A stretch of 64,000 nt of DNA from Spodoptera frugiperda. Taxonomy: Eukaryota > Arthropoda > Insecta > Lepidoptera > Noctuidae. Shown here in pieces: positions 11,223 to 23,455 of the stretch; position 1 is the first letter of the stretch, and the number at the start of each line of letters is the position of its first letter. The notes beneath the pieces were generated by a model. That model was not told where the DNA came from and ran no database searches. It worked only from the letters and a program-made list of their open reading frames with translations. Location of the stretch: assembly GCF_023101765.2 (NCBI RefSeq), contig NC_064212.1, positions 3,224,001-3,288,000 on the forward strand, read 5' to 3'. The position numbers and the translations under genes were made by a program.

Positions 11223-12952
11223 TCACATTTATTAGTTTTCTTGACTTTTTTCCTTATATTTTCAGTAATGTCACAAATTTTGAAGTTGCTCTATCTACCC
11301 CATTGCATAAAAAGCGCAGTATTATCATCTAAAATTTACCATAATTAATAGAAGAAGGAAGTTTAAAAGAAATGCTACACAAACAAGATTAACATTCCCA
11401 AAGCAAACATTCAGAATTGATACTCAAACCGCGAAACGAGACTGCCAATGAAATTGATTAAAAAACAACAATAGCGTGTCCATGTATCGTAAGATTATTT
11501 CGGGACAGTATTATAATAAATTCTGGTGTTAATTATATCGTGAGTGGGTCGCGCGGCGGTACAAAGGGGGCGCGGCGCGGGCGCGCGTGTTGATTTTCAG
11601 TTTATTTCATTAGATCTGCGCAGCGGGGTGCGCGGGAGTCGACGCCGGACTTGTAGGGTGACTACGCGTTAGTAGGCTTTTGATTATAGGATTGTTTTTG
11701 TTGAAAACTATTTCTAAGTTGTGCTGGAATTAATTTCATTGGATTATGGACATGTAATGTTTTTTATTAATACTTTTAAGTGAGAATTTTTGTTGTCACA
11801 CCATGATTAGACTTGATAAGCGCAGTCCAAAATAAAAATATACTTAGAAATAGTTTTCATGAGGATATCACAGACAAAAATATATAATAAAATTTAAATG
11901 AAGAGCTGTTATTGTTTAATATTATTATTAGTTTGATAAACAAATTAAATCACCCAACTAAATCTTAATCAACAACACAGAGTTATTCAAACCCTTTCGC
12001 TCACAAACAATGATTGTTCACGCCCAAACTTATGGTCGCCCTGCGCACCGCCATAGGGTTCACCTGCCCATTTAAAAATTGTAAAATATAGCATTTTTAA
12101 TGAAGTAACCTTTTCAATTTTCGGCTTTACGGCCTTTATCGGCGTGACATCGGCCCTAATCAAGCTCGTTTGCTTGTTTCTAAATGTTTCTGTTGATTTT
12201 TTTCCATACATTATTTAGTAACACGGCTGATTACCTTTCTTTTTTAATTTAAAAAAATGTACACGCACCTAAAATATTGGGTAATTGAATTTTTTTGATC
12301 GTTTCATGAGCTATAATAGTTTGTTGTGTGTTACGTGTAGTGTATTTTGTCAACTTGTGGGGTAGCAATCAAGTGCTGGTTTGATTCCAATTTTGATCAT
12401 ACCCGTCTTGATTGCTCGTGTAATTAGCGCATAATAAAATCTTACGGACATTCTTAACAAATAAAACAGACAATGAATTTAATTTCGTCATCATTTAAAC
12501 ATACAAAAAATATCCAAAATATTTTCCTGTTAATAAAAAATTTGATTGCAACGGAAATGTAAATCTTTTTAAATATTGTTTTTTTTTACTGTCGTTGTCT
12601 ATGTCTATGACGTAAAGATGGCGTTTTTCTTTATGGTTATAAATGTAGTAAAACAGTGTTATATCTTTTATGATTGTAATAAAGTTAAATGGAAGTCTAA
12701 AGTTTGATACGAGAAGAAGGTTGGAGGTCAAAATGTATTCAATTTTGATGATCGACAGAGGGTAGAAGTTATTGGGAATTTATTTAAATGTTATTGTGAT
12801 GTGGGAGGTTTCATTGTCAGCTTTAGATGCGTGGCTATGAAATGATTGATCAGTAGTTTGTTTTTATATTGGGTCACTGGCATTCACTGCTTTGTATGTA
12901 TTGCCTACATACTTCAATTCTTTGTGTGATATTTATTTAAAAATTAGGACTA
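11223..12952. other. noncoding stretch with a CpG-rich block
   Basis: About 11540-11670 is strongly GC/CpG-rich (GCGCGGCGCGGGCGCGCG) in an AT-rich setting and is not a recognised repeat; it could be regulatory. The rest is AT-rich. Open frames at 11987-12211 and 12495-12731 look random. Confidence 0.5.
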
Positions 12953-13120
12953 ATGTGTGGGTAACCCGGAGCTGCGGACTACCTAGCGGGTTTCCCGGGG
13001 CTCCGGAACGATAAGCAGGAGTATTAATGGGGCGGTTTTTAGTCAGTAAGAGTTTGACACTCCCTCTCGCCTCGCACAAGGCGGTCGAAGATATAAAATT
13101 AAAAATCATGTGTGAGTAAC
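12953..13120 (+). mobile_element. R1 SINE-like retroposon with ~13-bp target duplication
   Basis: Flanked by ATGTGTGGGTAAC (12953-12965) and ATGTGTGAGTAAC (13108-13120), one mismatch. It starts CCGGAGCTGCGGACTACC and ends in an A-rich tract. Confidence 0.85.
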
Positions 13121-13437
13121 GCTTATTTTCGCGTTAAATTCGATTGTTTAATAATTCACCTACCTAAATAGTAGTAGTCGTATCTTCAAACACAAAAACA
13201 CGATTAACACCATTCTCTAATCCCATTTCCATGGAAGCATATACACCGTCAATCATATAATTATAATCGCTGGCCTGACATCTTCATATTGCACATTATA
13301 ATGTCAAAATAATGACAGGTGCACTTAGCGCAGTTCTTGTCCAGTCAACCTAATTGCTTTCCTGCTAACTTTAACTATGATACTGCAATTAGAGTTTGGT
13401 CGTACATAGCTAAATGTCAGTAATCATATGTACCCCT

Positions 13438-13530
13438 AGCACGAGTTTGCAAGAAACAAGAGCGCGTTCGGCAATCTGATTGGTTGATTTATTCGAGCCG
13501 ACTAATCAGAAGACAGACAATAAAACAAAC
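13438..13530. repeat. F3 MITE fragment
   Basis: GAGCGCGTTCGGCAATCTGATTGG and TTATTCGAGCCG-type sequence match the centre of F3; the left end is diverged and the right end is missing. Confidence 0.55.
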
Positions 13531-13665
13531 ATTTGGTCGGCTTAGTCACCAACCAACTGGCTACTACTATCTCTGAATTCGATTTAACTTTTTTTCTTAC
13601 CTAATCAACCCCTAGTCACACCTATTTCGGTACTAGTGCTTTATTTTTTTAAAAAGTGTTCTTAT

Positions 13666-13812
13666 GAGCTGCGGAGCTGTTGACTGCCTAGTGGGTTACA
13701 GGGCTCCGAGAGTAGGAACGGGGTGGTTTTTAGTCAGTAAGACTCTGACACTCCCTCTCGCCTCACCCAAGACGGGAAAAGTCATTGGATGATTTTTCAC
13801 CTTTAAAAAAAA
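13666..13812 (+). mobile_element. R1 SINE-like retroposon
   Basis: Core GGAACGGGGTGGTTTTTAGT and the tail GTCATTGGATGATTTTTCAC are well preserved, followed by an A-run. It faces the inverted copy that begins 25 bp further on. Confidence 0.85.
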
Positions 13813-13836
13813 GTTGCATTCGTTCCTGACACTTTT

Positions 13837-13906
13837 TTTCACCCCGTTCCTACTCCTGTTTTTCAAGCCGGAACCCCGGTAACCCGCTAGGCAGTCCGCA
13901 GCTCGG
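13837..13906 (-). mobile_element. R1 SINE-like retroposon, inverted partner
   Basis: Reverse-complement R1 head (CCGGTAACCCGCTAGGCAGT on plus). With 13666-13812 it makes a tail-to-tail inverted pair. Confidence 0.8.
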
Positions 13907-15129
13907 GTAAGACAAAATATTTAGTTTAGTAAACATAAATTAATCCATAAATGGAAAGCTTATGAGTCTGTTGACTCCTCTGTATCATATTATGTCAAAC
14001 ATAAATAGGATTTCAGTCCAAGTTTACTGTTAGATACATAATGTACCTTTCTACGATGATTAGATCGGTTTTCCCCGATTTCCTAAGACCGCTATCTTCA
14101 CATTTATTCAGTCACACGTTTTTCTTGCTTTCTATAATGTTATGCATTGCCGTTGATGAGTTAATTCATTAGTTCTTCATAAATAAACATACGATGCATA
14201 TGTAAATAGTAATCTGACTTTCCATATGCCAATTAGGGACGGCCTTATTGATCTAATGGTGGTTGGCAATTAAAGATATTGGGAAGACCGTGAATTTTGG
14301 AACAAGTACCTACTATGTTAGTACCAGACGTCATCAAAATCTGTTCAGTCGTTTAAGCTAGCAACACATGTGTAATTTCTCTGGGAGGTATTTTAGGAAT
14401 CACTTTTTAAGGCATATGGTAAAGGAAAGAAAACAGCTTCTATCTTCCTCCAGTCTCTTACATATTTATGGTTTCATTCATCTTTCATTTATGGTCTCAT
14501 TTATTTTAACTAGAATATATTAGTATAGATACCTACACATTATCTAGTTAGAATAAATACAGAACTAATTACAATATAAAATAACGTTTACTTTTTAGAA
14601 GCGTCGTCGTATAATTATTATTCTGTTCAGAATTAATAAATATCTAGAGTCCCAAGCGTGACTCGAAACTAGTCGAGACACCTCGTCAAACAGCCGTGTG
14701 AGTAGGTTAACCATAAACAAAAAATAATTTAATAACGTAAATAAAAAAGTCTTACAACATAATCAATTCAAATCACATTAATGCATCCATAGTGTACAAT
14801 GTGGTCTACAATTTTAATACAGTAATATGTCCCAACTATAATTCACATTATTCACACACTGTACAATATGTTATGTGCATCGTAACTTAAGTAAAACCTG
14901 GTTTAATAACATTATAGTAAGAAACGCGGTACTTAAAGGCAATTGCTTATGTTTTACGATTAGTTTAGCACAGTGATGTAAATTGGCGTTTCCATCTTAA
15001 CAAACTATAAATGCCATACACGTTATTACTTTGAATAAATTGATATTGAAATGTTAGCTGTGAAACATTATTATATTCATAGGTTACTTACTTTACTTAC
15101 ACTAGTAATATAGTAGTAGATAAATAAGG
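13907..15129. other. noncoding stretch
   Basis: AT-rich. About 14650-14710 resembles part of F4 (ACTCGAAACTAGT). No gene. Confidence 0.5.
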
Positions 15130-15402
15130 GATATCCATGCTCGGAACGGCATTAATAGGCCAGCTCGATCGCAGTGATACCACGGCCTCACAGAAAACAG
15201 ACGTGAAAAAACGCTTGCGTTGTGTTTCGTTGTGTGAGTAAAGTTCCCAATCTTACCAGTCCACGATTCCCCAACAATCCATAAATTTCTAACCCCCAAA
15301 AGGCCGGCAACGCACCTCAAACGCCTCTGGGGTTTCGGGTGTCCATGGGCAGCGACTATTGTTATCATTAGGTGATTCGTCTGATCGTTTACCGAATTCT
15401 AA
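15130..15402 (-). mobile_element. S3 SINE-like element
   Basis: Reverse-complement copy; GGTGTCCATGGGCAGCG, AAAGGCCGGCAACGCACC and GATTCCCCAACAATCC are all in the family order. The open frame across it is a by-product. Confidence 0.85.
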
Positions 15403-16905
15403 CATAAAAAAATGGGTTCTCAGTTCTTCAAGCATGTTCGCTTTCATCAATATAACAGTTGAAAAGTGGATGCTACACTTACATATAATATGTCTAGTTT
15501 ATTTCTAACTATCCAATATATATGAACAATTAGTCATGTTCTTAGTTTGAAAAATGAGAAGTAAACACAGAGCATATTTGTAAAAAAAAAACTATAGTAG
15601 TTCATGCAGTCAACCACCTGAATGAATTCTATATTTATTTTCGATTTTTCAAATCCAGTATTAATATTTATAAATTTCTAACTACAGTGGTGTACTTTTA
15701 TGTACATGCATACAATGTAACATTCTAACATTGTATTGTTTGCACATAAGTTCGTTTATATCAGTTCCATCGAGAAGAAATCCCACCAAAAACAACCTAT
15801 TTAAGAATTCTCAACAACCTTTTCTTACCTACACCATCTTGATCAGTGATCTACATTAATATTTAAGCTCCAAAAAGAAGTATCTAAATTAAAAAAAAGT
15901 CTTAATTCCTTTTCAACATTAATCCTCAACTCTTCAAAACTAAGAACATAACGACATACCGATCCGTTCCCTAATCGCCAAGGATCTCCAACTGTGAGGA
16001 AATCATTAATTAGTCCAAGACTTGCCTTCGAACCGATGAAAAAGTCTCGAATAATTTAAAACTCCATAATTGGATATTAAAACAAAAATATCGCATTTAA
16101 AACTGGCCCATTCAATTTCAACCGACCTCATTTGTTACTGTTTGTCTATGGTAGTTTTGTTTTAAAGTCTACGTTGTCTCTGGTATGAGATATTGTCGGC
16201 CATTTGTTATTTTAATTTAGTGATGTTGCCGTATTAATATTTGGATAGATGATTTGATTTATTTCAAGGATATTTTGTATATTATTAAAATGAGTACCCG
16301 TACGTTTCTTAAATGATTATTTGGGATAAATCAAGACTTGTAAATATCAAGAAAAATAATTAAAATTTCAGCATTGATTTCGATTACAGATTGTCTGCTA
16401 ACTTGTCTCAGCTTCGGATTTGTGGTTGACGTCACCAATGCTTTTAATTGATCTCAAAGTACAGCAAAGAATACAATGTAAAGGATAATTACCGATCCAT
16501 AAACCACCTTTAGCCTTCGTGAATCACAGCCCTCAGTCACGACCTCCTCTTAAAACTACATTATTAAATTATGAATTACATTCAGAAATTAAACAATTAA
16601 TTAACCTTAATCCCAAACCTACGTTCCCACAATTGGATTCCCAATCAAATTATTTATTTGTAACAAAAAAGTCTTTGATCCAAGTCGTGATCGGGCGCCA
16701 TTACGCGCCCTGCGCTTGCGCAAGATCGCTGATAAATCATTGTGGCGCTTCTTGATGTTCATTGGATGCAGCTTTGATTGATGGAGGCAAGAGGTCCAGT
16801 TTATCGACTGTTTAGGGGTCCGGGGTCCGCGTAACACAGTAATGATGTTCGCTGATGACTTTGAAGAGGAATAATGGGAGTTACTTTAACATGTTTAACC
16901 GCCGT
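15403..16905. other. noncoding stretch
   Basis: AT-rich. About 16690-16760 is a non-repetitive CpG-rich patch with TGCGCTTGCGCA, one base from the NRF1/Ewg-type palindrome. No gene. Confidence 0.5.
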
Positions 16906-17010
16906 ACTCAGAGTCATTTATTGGTTACTTAACCCAATCCTTAGCGATAGTTTTCTATACGAAATTGTTACTAAGGAATAGTTTAAGTAATCATTTAATG
17001 TCTCTGAGTG
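16906..17010. mobile_element. F1 foldback MITE, copy 2
   Basis: 105 bp that is nearly one long hairpin: ACTCAGAGTCATTTAxTGxTTACTTAA on the left is mirrored on the right by TTTAAGTAATCATTTAATG and CTCTGAGT. Confidence 0.85.
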
Positions 17011-17042
17011 CGGGTGTAAGTGGTCTTTCTCAGTCTTACGCG

Positions 17043-17138
17043 CACTCAGAGACATTTAATGATTACTTAAATAATTCCTTTTGTTCCGAAAAGAATTGAT
17101 AAGGACTGGGTTAAGTAAGTATTAAATGACTATGAGTA
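17043..17138. mobile_element. F1 foldback MITE, copy 3
   Basis: Lies 32 bp from copy 2. Starts CACTCAGAGACATTTAATG; the right end is ATTAAATGACTATGAGT, with a small internal deletion relative to copy 2. Confidence 0.85.
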
Positions 17139-18840
17139 CAGTTAGTTTACTTATTTTAAAGAGTGAATCTAGTTTGTCCATTATCCATATTATGCCATAA
17201 TAAATGGTTGAAGCAGTTGAAGATATCAATGTAGGAAGATATTTTTTTCAGCATTCAGAGTGTACGGTACGGTACAGCAACATAGAGGAAAGTTTAGAAG
17301 ATGTAACAATAATAAAACTTAGAAGACTTGAGTGAAAGGCAATAAGATCTGATATCGCAAGTAGGTAATTAATTTTATTTAAATACAAAATTGTATTTGA
17401 CTTTGAAGCGAACTCAAGTAAATTGTAAGCGTTTACTTTTCTTAAATACCCTTTACAAAAATCTCCAAACATTTCTGTTATTAATCAATTAATAACATTT
17501 TTTTAATCGATTCGTCACGGCTATAACGAAGCGTACAAAATCTATTATTTCGAATTAATTTTATTGTATGAAATCACCCATCGTTTAGTTAAACATTCGA
17601 TACGAATTAAAGACATTCGCGACGTCTGAATATTTTAAGTAATTGAATCGCACGCGCAGTACAGATACCGTATTTTACGAACAAAGCGTGCATTATGACG
17701 ATTTCTATCGATTACCGTTATGGGTAATCGATATTCGGATGTTTGTATCGATTGTATCGTGATCGGGCGTATCGATTATGAGAATTGATTAGGTGTGGGC
17801 GTGGTCCGACTAACAAGACCGGCCGATCTCGTGTTTGTTTAATTACTCAAGATTCCGCCTCCCGCGTAGTCTTGTTGCCCTGGTACTTTGTAACCGAGTG
17901 CTTTGCTTCTGGTCTTCATATAAATTACTGTTGATATCTGTACTTACATTATGTATGTGGTATATGTTTGTATGTAGTAAACTTATGGTAGCTACTCACG
18001 GTTTTCTATTCAATTAACTGTAGCTAATTGGTTTTGTCTTTTATCCACGCCGAAAGGTTGCTGTCTACTTTCTTACATTATGAATACCGTTTTTTAATTA
18101 ATTGATAAATACTCGTACTTTTTCCTTGTTGAAGATAGCGTATGTTAAAGTATCGGTTTTTGTTATTTAGAAAGGCAATGGTTTCTTAGTTATAAAGTTA
18201 GCATAATAGTCCCATGTAATAGGGGGTGAACCATGGGTGAACCTATCATTGCCATATAAGTACCAAACTCAATTCCCGATCCTGTACTTGCTACCTTCTC
18301 CTACCTACGAAGACTGCTACTGAGAAATTTTCTAAAAACCGAAGAAAGTCCAGTACATTTCGCCCGACACGGGAATCTACCCCGAGACCCCTTACCCAGC
18401 AGTCGTAATTGCGACCACGCGACAAACGTAATGTTTGTTATTGAAAGGCTAACTCCCGGCAACACAAGACCTTTTTGCAGAACTCTTTATCTGTTTGTTT
18501 AAGTCAATTAAAAATTATTTTAATAAAACTTATGCACATGCAGTCTTCATTGTACCTCTCTAAATTAATTGATACAAGACACAAAGTATAATTAAGATGA
18601 ACATAATTTAGTGACCCGTATTTTCAAAATCTTCTCATAAAATGTTAATTTTCTGTCACAACAGACAGACTCGTTTCACACGCCTGAATTCTAGGACGTT
18701 AAAAAACATACAAAAATGTTGGTTTCTTTCATATTTTTTGTGTGGTTCCATAATTAGATTTGGCAAGGACCCACCCCGCACGGCAACCGCGAGTTGGTGC
18801 AAGTTAGAAGCGAATTGAAGGGCAAAAGGAGTTACTGCCA
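17139..18840. other. noncoding stretch with ATCGAT palindrome
   Basis: About 17700-17790 holds four ATCGAT motifs, two in a perfect inverted pair (ATCGATTACC 17707-17716, GGTAATCGAT 17723-17732). The rest is AT-rich and without a recognised gene. Confidence 0.5.
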
Positions 18841-18946
18841 CACTCAAAGTCATTTAATGCTTCCTTAAACTATTCCTTAGTAACGATTTTGTATGGAAAA
18901 AAGTTGCTAAGGACTGAATTAAGTAACCATTAAATGACTCTGAGTG
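18841..18946. mobile_element. F1 foldback MITE, copy 4
   Basis: Complete copy with CACTCAAAGTCATTTAATG and CATTAAATGACTCTGAGTG ends; the interior is nearly the same as copy 1. Confidence 0.85.
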
Positions 18947-21117
18947 CGCGAGTTGAAAAATCTTTTAAAGTGAAAGTACTTATAAGGCTACTTTTATATG
19001 TGATCAATACAATAATTATTATACTATCTGCCAATGGCCTCATAGCCAAAAAGCCTGAGTGGGCTAACGTTAGATGGTTGGGTCAAGAGCCTGATGCAGA
19101 AAGCAGTACTTCTGAACACGGCGCGTATTGTCCGGAAATTCCTCTCTCTTAAGCCCTGACGGTCGGTAGTTTGGATTTGTCCCGTTACAATAAAACGTTA
19201 AATAAATAAAGAATTATACTTACTTTAAAACTTTTGTAACGGTGATACTGAAATGGTGCTTGTAGAATTCAGGCTTCTGTTGACCAGCAGCAGTAGAGCG
19301 ATCTCATATTTTCACGTGACATGGTACCTCTATGTTGATGTCTAGATATTTCTCTCTTTTACCAGTAAAACCTCCCTTATTTCCTATGCGTTAAGGTGGA
19401 CATTGGCTTCCTTTATTGAACCTTTGCAGACAAAATCTTTATTTACATTCGGTACTCGTATAACTTTCGTGAGACATGCCAAGCTAAGCCTGAGCCTCTA
19501 GAATAGCTTGAAACTAATCTAGTTCCTCGTCAAATAATTACGTGAGTAAGCTGAAAAACATAATAACTATCTAAGTCTTTATTGTTTGTTAAATGATCGC
19601 TTCTATCTCGTAACTTGGACCACCAGATAATAAGCGGCTGTCGGGAGGCGTTCCCTGGTAGATGAGTCCGGGAGGATAAAAATTCGATTACAATTAAATT
19701 ACCTCAACTCATATTTATTTTTCATTAACATCTGATTTTAGGTACTTCGAGAATATTATTTATTTGCTCATAAATTTTCTTTTTAGTGTTTTAGGTGCTT
19801 AAATTCCGAATGCATATCTGGATGTTTGAAATAAATTGTTGGTCTATGTTGATAGGGACGCTGATTTTCATTAAAGTTATATGTGTGCTTCGTTTTATGA
19901 TCGTAAACTTTTTTAATTTGGTGGTGACATCATCAAGTTGAACTTTCATTAGAACTGCATTAACCCCAGCGATGCGCCATGGCCAAGGTCAAGAAAGTAG
20001 TAAAAAATAAACCATTCTGTGGAAAATAAAAATGCATCGTTTCTTTATAGGACGTGACGTTATTATATTTACCTTATACCTTGTTTGAGTTGATGGTAGG
20101 TTCATGAATAACATAAAAATATATATTCGTTTTCATTTTTCATTATTTACAGCCTCTAAATTCATCAGGTTTTAGTTTGTTTGCTGACTGGTGCAAATCC
20201 ATCGCATAAAAAATATTAGATAATGCATTCCAAATTGCAAATCCACGGAAGAATCTACAAATTAAAAAGTAGACACGGAATTCAGCAAATAAGCAATCTT
20301 TCTAGAATTTATGAAATGTCACAGCGATTTGTCACAAAATAACTGAATAATCAAAAATTCATTACATTAGAAATTAGCCACAATCGATTTCTATTCCTGC
20401 GAGCAAAACGGAAAGTAGTCATTAAAATTAAAGATTTTAGTAGAGAAAATTTAAAAAACTAATAAACGTGAGTCACGGCTTTCTTTCAATCAAACGATGT
20501 TGAATGTTGAGATAATTGAATTTTAGATTAATGGTTAATCATAAAATCGTAAGCCAATCGGATGCGACCCACGCACTGCCCACGACGGGACTGAAGTAAT
20601 TGCATGTTATTGAATTACAATTTAATTGAATACGATTATGTAATTAATGTAAGCTCCATTGTTGCTGATGATGAATGAGCCGACCCTCAAACGGTAAGCT
20701 GCCATATTTTTCAACTCTTGACATGTAATAAGGCCCTGATTGATGAACAGGAACGTTGAAAGGCGAACATGAACGAAAGTGGGGCCTATTGAACTAATTG
20801 AATGTTTTGAACTATCGTCTGTAGGTATGTGTGTTTGATCGATTTTGGCGTACTACTATAATACGCTTCATAAACTGTTATTGCTGATGTGTTTAGATTA
20901 TTTATCGAGTATTTGGGAATGTTGATTGATTTCTTTTCTGTAATTCATTCATAGGTTTTGTAAGAACATGTAATACCATCTGATATCTGCTACTTGTAAT
21001 AAAACCTTCTTAGATGTGATTTGTCTTACGTGTATGAAATATCTATTTCCTTATTATTTATTGTAAAGTAAATAAATCTCTAAGGTTTCTAGATTATTCA
21101 GCAATTAAAGCGAAGAA
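18947..21117. other. noncoding proximal 3' flank
   Basis: About 19450-19550 resembles an F4 relative (CGTGAGACATGCCAA, ACGTGAGTAAG). About 20530-20770 is non-repetitive and dense in TAATT/CAATT homeodomain cores. No gene; the frame at 18934-19152 starts inside F1. Confidence 0.5.
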
Positions 21118-21321
21118 CGAAGCGCTTCGCTTCAAGCTTCCTTGTGCGAACTGCTAAGGAGTGATATTTTTTGCCGGAGTCTGTGTTTCCTGATGGGTAT
21201 AACCTGAGTGTCTTCAAGGCTCGACTGAATAGGTTGCTTATGGGCAGACGTGCTACATCGTAGTCCACATTATCGCTTACCACCAGGAGCGATAGAGGTC
21301 AAACGACGACTCATAAAAAAA
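21118..21321 (+). mobile_element. LINE 3' end fragment (CR1/jockey-like)
   Basis: Plus-strand copy of the last ~60 codons and 3' UTR of the element at 56429-57690. It encodes the LPESVFPDGYN..FKAR.NRLLMGRRA end, with a TGA where the other copy has Trp (EWNSLPE), so it is dead. It ends in an A-run and is heavily 5'-truncated. Confidence 0.85.
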
Positions 21322-22055
21322 ATAGACGAAGTCTTTCTCAAAACAATTATTTTCAGCATAATAACTATTGATGTTGTGCTTATGTAAGTACGTACGAGTA
21401 TGTGAGGTCCATTTGTGTGTAAATAAAAAATCCAAGTAAAAGGTTTCAATACTTTTATTTTATACAAGATTATTCATAATGTCGTTTTGTTTAACCTTTA
21501 ACAAACAGTAGAAGCGAAGACAACGTGGTTTGTGCAGCTATTAAAAATTTTCTCTTTAACCAAAACATTGTGGTTTACATTCAATACTCTTTGGTGCAAC
21601 TTAATAAAAAAACTGTTTTAAAAATAAAAATGAACTTTTAAAAAAAGAACGTGTCAATTTAAAAGTTTTATTTTTGAGTAAATAAATGGCAACCTACACC
21701 ACACGTAAAGACAGTTGAAAGATCAAAAAACATACCTAAGTTTGCAAGCTCCACGCAATTTTACCTAGGTAAACAATTTAAAACAAATATTATGTACTGT
21801 AGACTCATTTTGCTTTAATTTCTGACATAAATCATACCAATATTATTACTTAAAATAGATAAAAATAGATTTTGCATGTGTACTGAAGGTATAATAAGTA
21901 AAACAAAGATTTAAATAGATAGATAATATTGAGAAATAATACTTTTTTTTATAAGTAACAAGACTTATGGTTCGTTTGATGGTAGACGGTCTCCGTAGCC
22001 CTAACCTATACCAGAGGCATTTCGAAAGTGTTGCCGACCATTTAGGATATATTTT
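21322..22055. other. noncoding stretch
   Basis: AT-rich. No gene or repeat recognised. Confidence 0.5.
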
Positions 22056-22360
22056 AATAGGGATGATCACGGGGTATGAAAATTAAAAATCTAATTAGCC
22101 CGTCAGTCAGGTAATGGAAAAATATTAGATACGTATTTTTTATTTTGTCATTTAAGATAACAATGCTTAGATAGAGTGGGAGCAACTACGTCATTTCTAC
22201 GTAGGTAAAAAACGTACCAAGAAGTGACGTCACGCGATATTTCAAATTAATACATCTTCGAGAGTATTTGTTTCTGTGAGAAAATAAAAAATACGTATCT
22301 GCTATTTTAAAATAATCTACAAGACGGACATTAAATAGAAATTAGTCATCTACCGTATTG
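22056..22360. repeat. dispersed repeat RA, copy 2
   Basis: Most complete RA copy: TAGGGATGATCACGGGGTATG at the left, GAAGTGACGTCACGCGATAT in the middle, ACAAGACGGACATTAAAT to the right. Confidence 0.8.
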
Positions 22361-23130
22361 CGCCATAATTTCTAAGGAGCCACTTTTGAATAAAGGCACA
22401 GAAGGCATGGAGTCTTCATATTACTTATACAATGATCACTTGAAAAACTTAAGATTACTTATCCTACAATAAATAACAATAAGGCCTATAATGGACGGAT
22501 TTGAAGTAACTACACCTTACATTAAAATATTAACATAATAAATGTACTATTTCTTTACTACGATAGTTATCTTACAAGGCATTTAGCCAAAATATAGTAT
22601 ACCTATGTAAACATTTATATAACTCACTGGAACTCGTTTCATTCACTCAATAATTAAGTACGTATAATTGTAAATAACTAAATACCAGAGCCATTTAATT
22701 TTGTTGTCACTTTTTGTCATTATCTTGAAGAAATATTTCAACAGGGCTCCCAGTCGAGTTTTTAATTACAATTAAGATATCTAACTGGTTCCCAGCATTT
22801 GTATTTACTAGCCTTTTTAAATACTTAATTCTGTTAATTTCATAGTTTTATCTGACAATGTCAAGAACGCAAGGGACAACGTATCAAACTTCTAAGAATT
22901 TGCGCAAAAAATGGCGACGTTAAATTTTGAGACGAAAATGAACCGTAGCGACAAAAAGTAAGCAAAATTCAGTTATAATTAATTCTTCCATTACAACCTG
23001 ATTCCCGACATATTACAAATAAGTGCCAGCGTTCAACGTATCTAGATTTGTTCACAAACCAGCCTTGGCGAAGGTTCAAGCTTCAATTAGGAAACCGGAT
23101 TCGAGTTCTCCGAAACTGGACGAGGCACGT
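22361..23130 (-). other. aristaless immediate 3' flank (3' UTR expected)
   Basis: AT-rich, no repeat recognised. The transcript end should lie here or beyond; only the variant signal ATTAAA on the minus strand (22766-22761) stands out. Confidence 0.45.
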
Positions 23131-23455
23131 TCAACTAATCAAGTCGGTATGATGCCTCTGTCTTAATATTTCTAATCTCAATTCATGTTCTCTCGCAGCC
23201 ATTCTGAGGGCCGCGATACTTGAGCTTCTTCTTTCTATTTCTGGAGCTGATGGTTGGGTTGGGGGTGATTCGCTTCCAGGGGAGATTGGGGGTGAGACTG
23301 GGGGTGGGTCTGGGGATTGTCGTGGTGGGGCCGCGAGGCCTGCTAGGAGGGAGTGGAAGGGAGGACTGCTGGTGTATAGGGGAGCGCTGAAGAGTGGCGG
23401 TCGAGGGAGTGGAGCGCCGAGGTATTGAGCGCCCAGCACAGGTCCTCCCGCGTAT
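23131..23455 (-). CDS. al: aristaless last coding exon with OAR motif
   Basis: The acceptor ATCAACAG precedes 23455 and the first base completes Arg159. The exon encodes residues 160-266 and ends at TGA (23133-23131). It has a proline/serine-rich region (PPRQSPDPPPVSPPISPGSE) followed by an OAR motif, which in related factors modulates transactivation. The C-terminus HTDLIS resembles the fly end NDVVS. Downstream I see only a variant ATTAAA (plus strand TTTAAT at 22761-22766) as a possible poly(A) signal, so the 3' UTR end is undefined. Confidence 0.94.
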
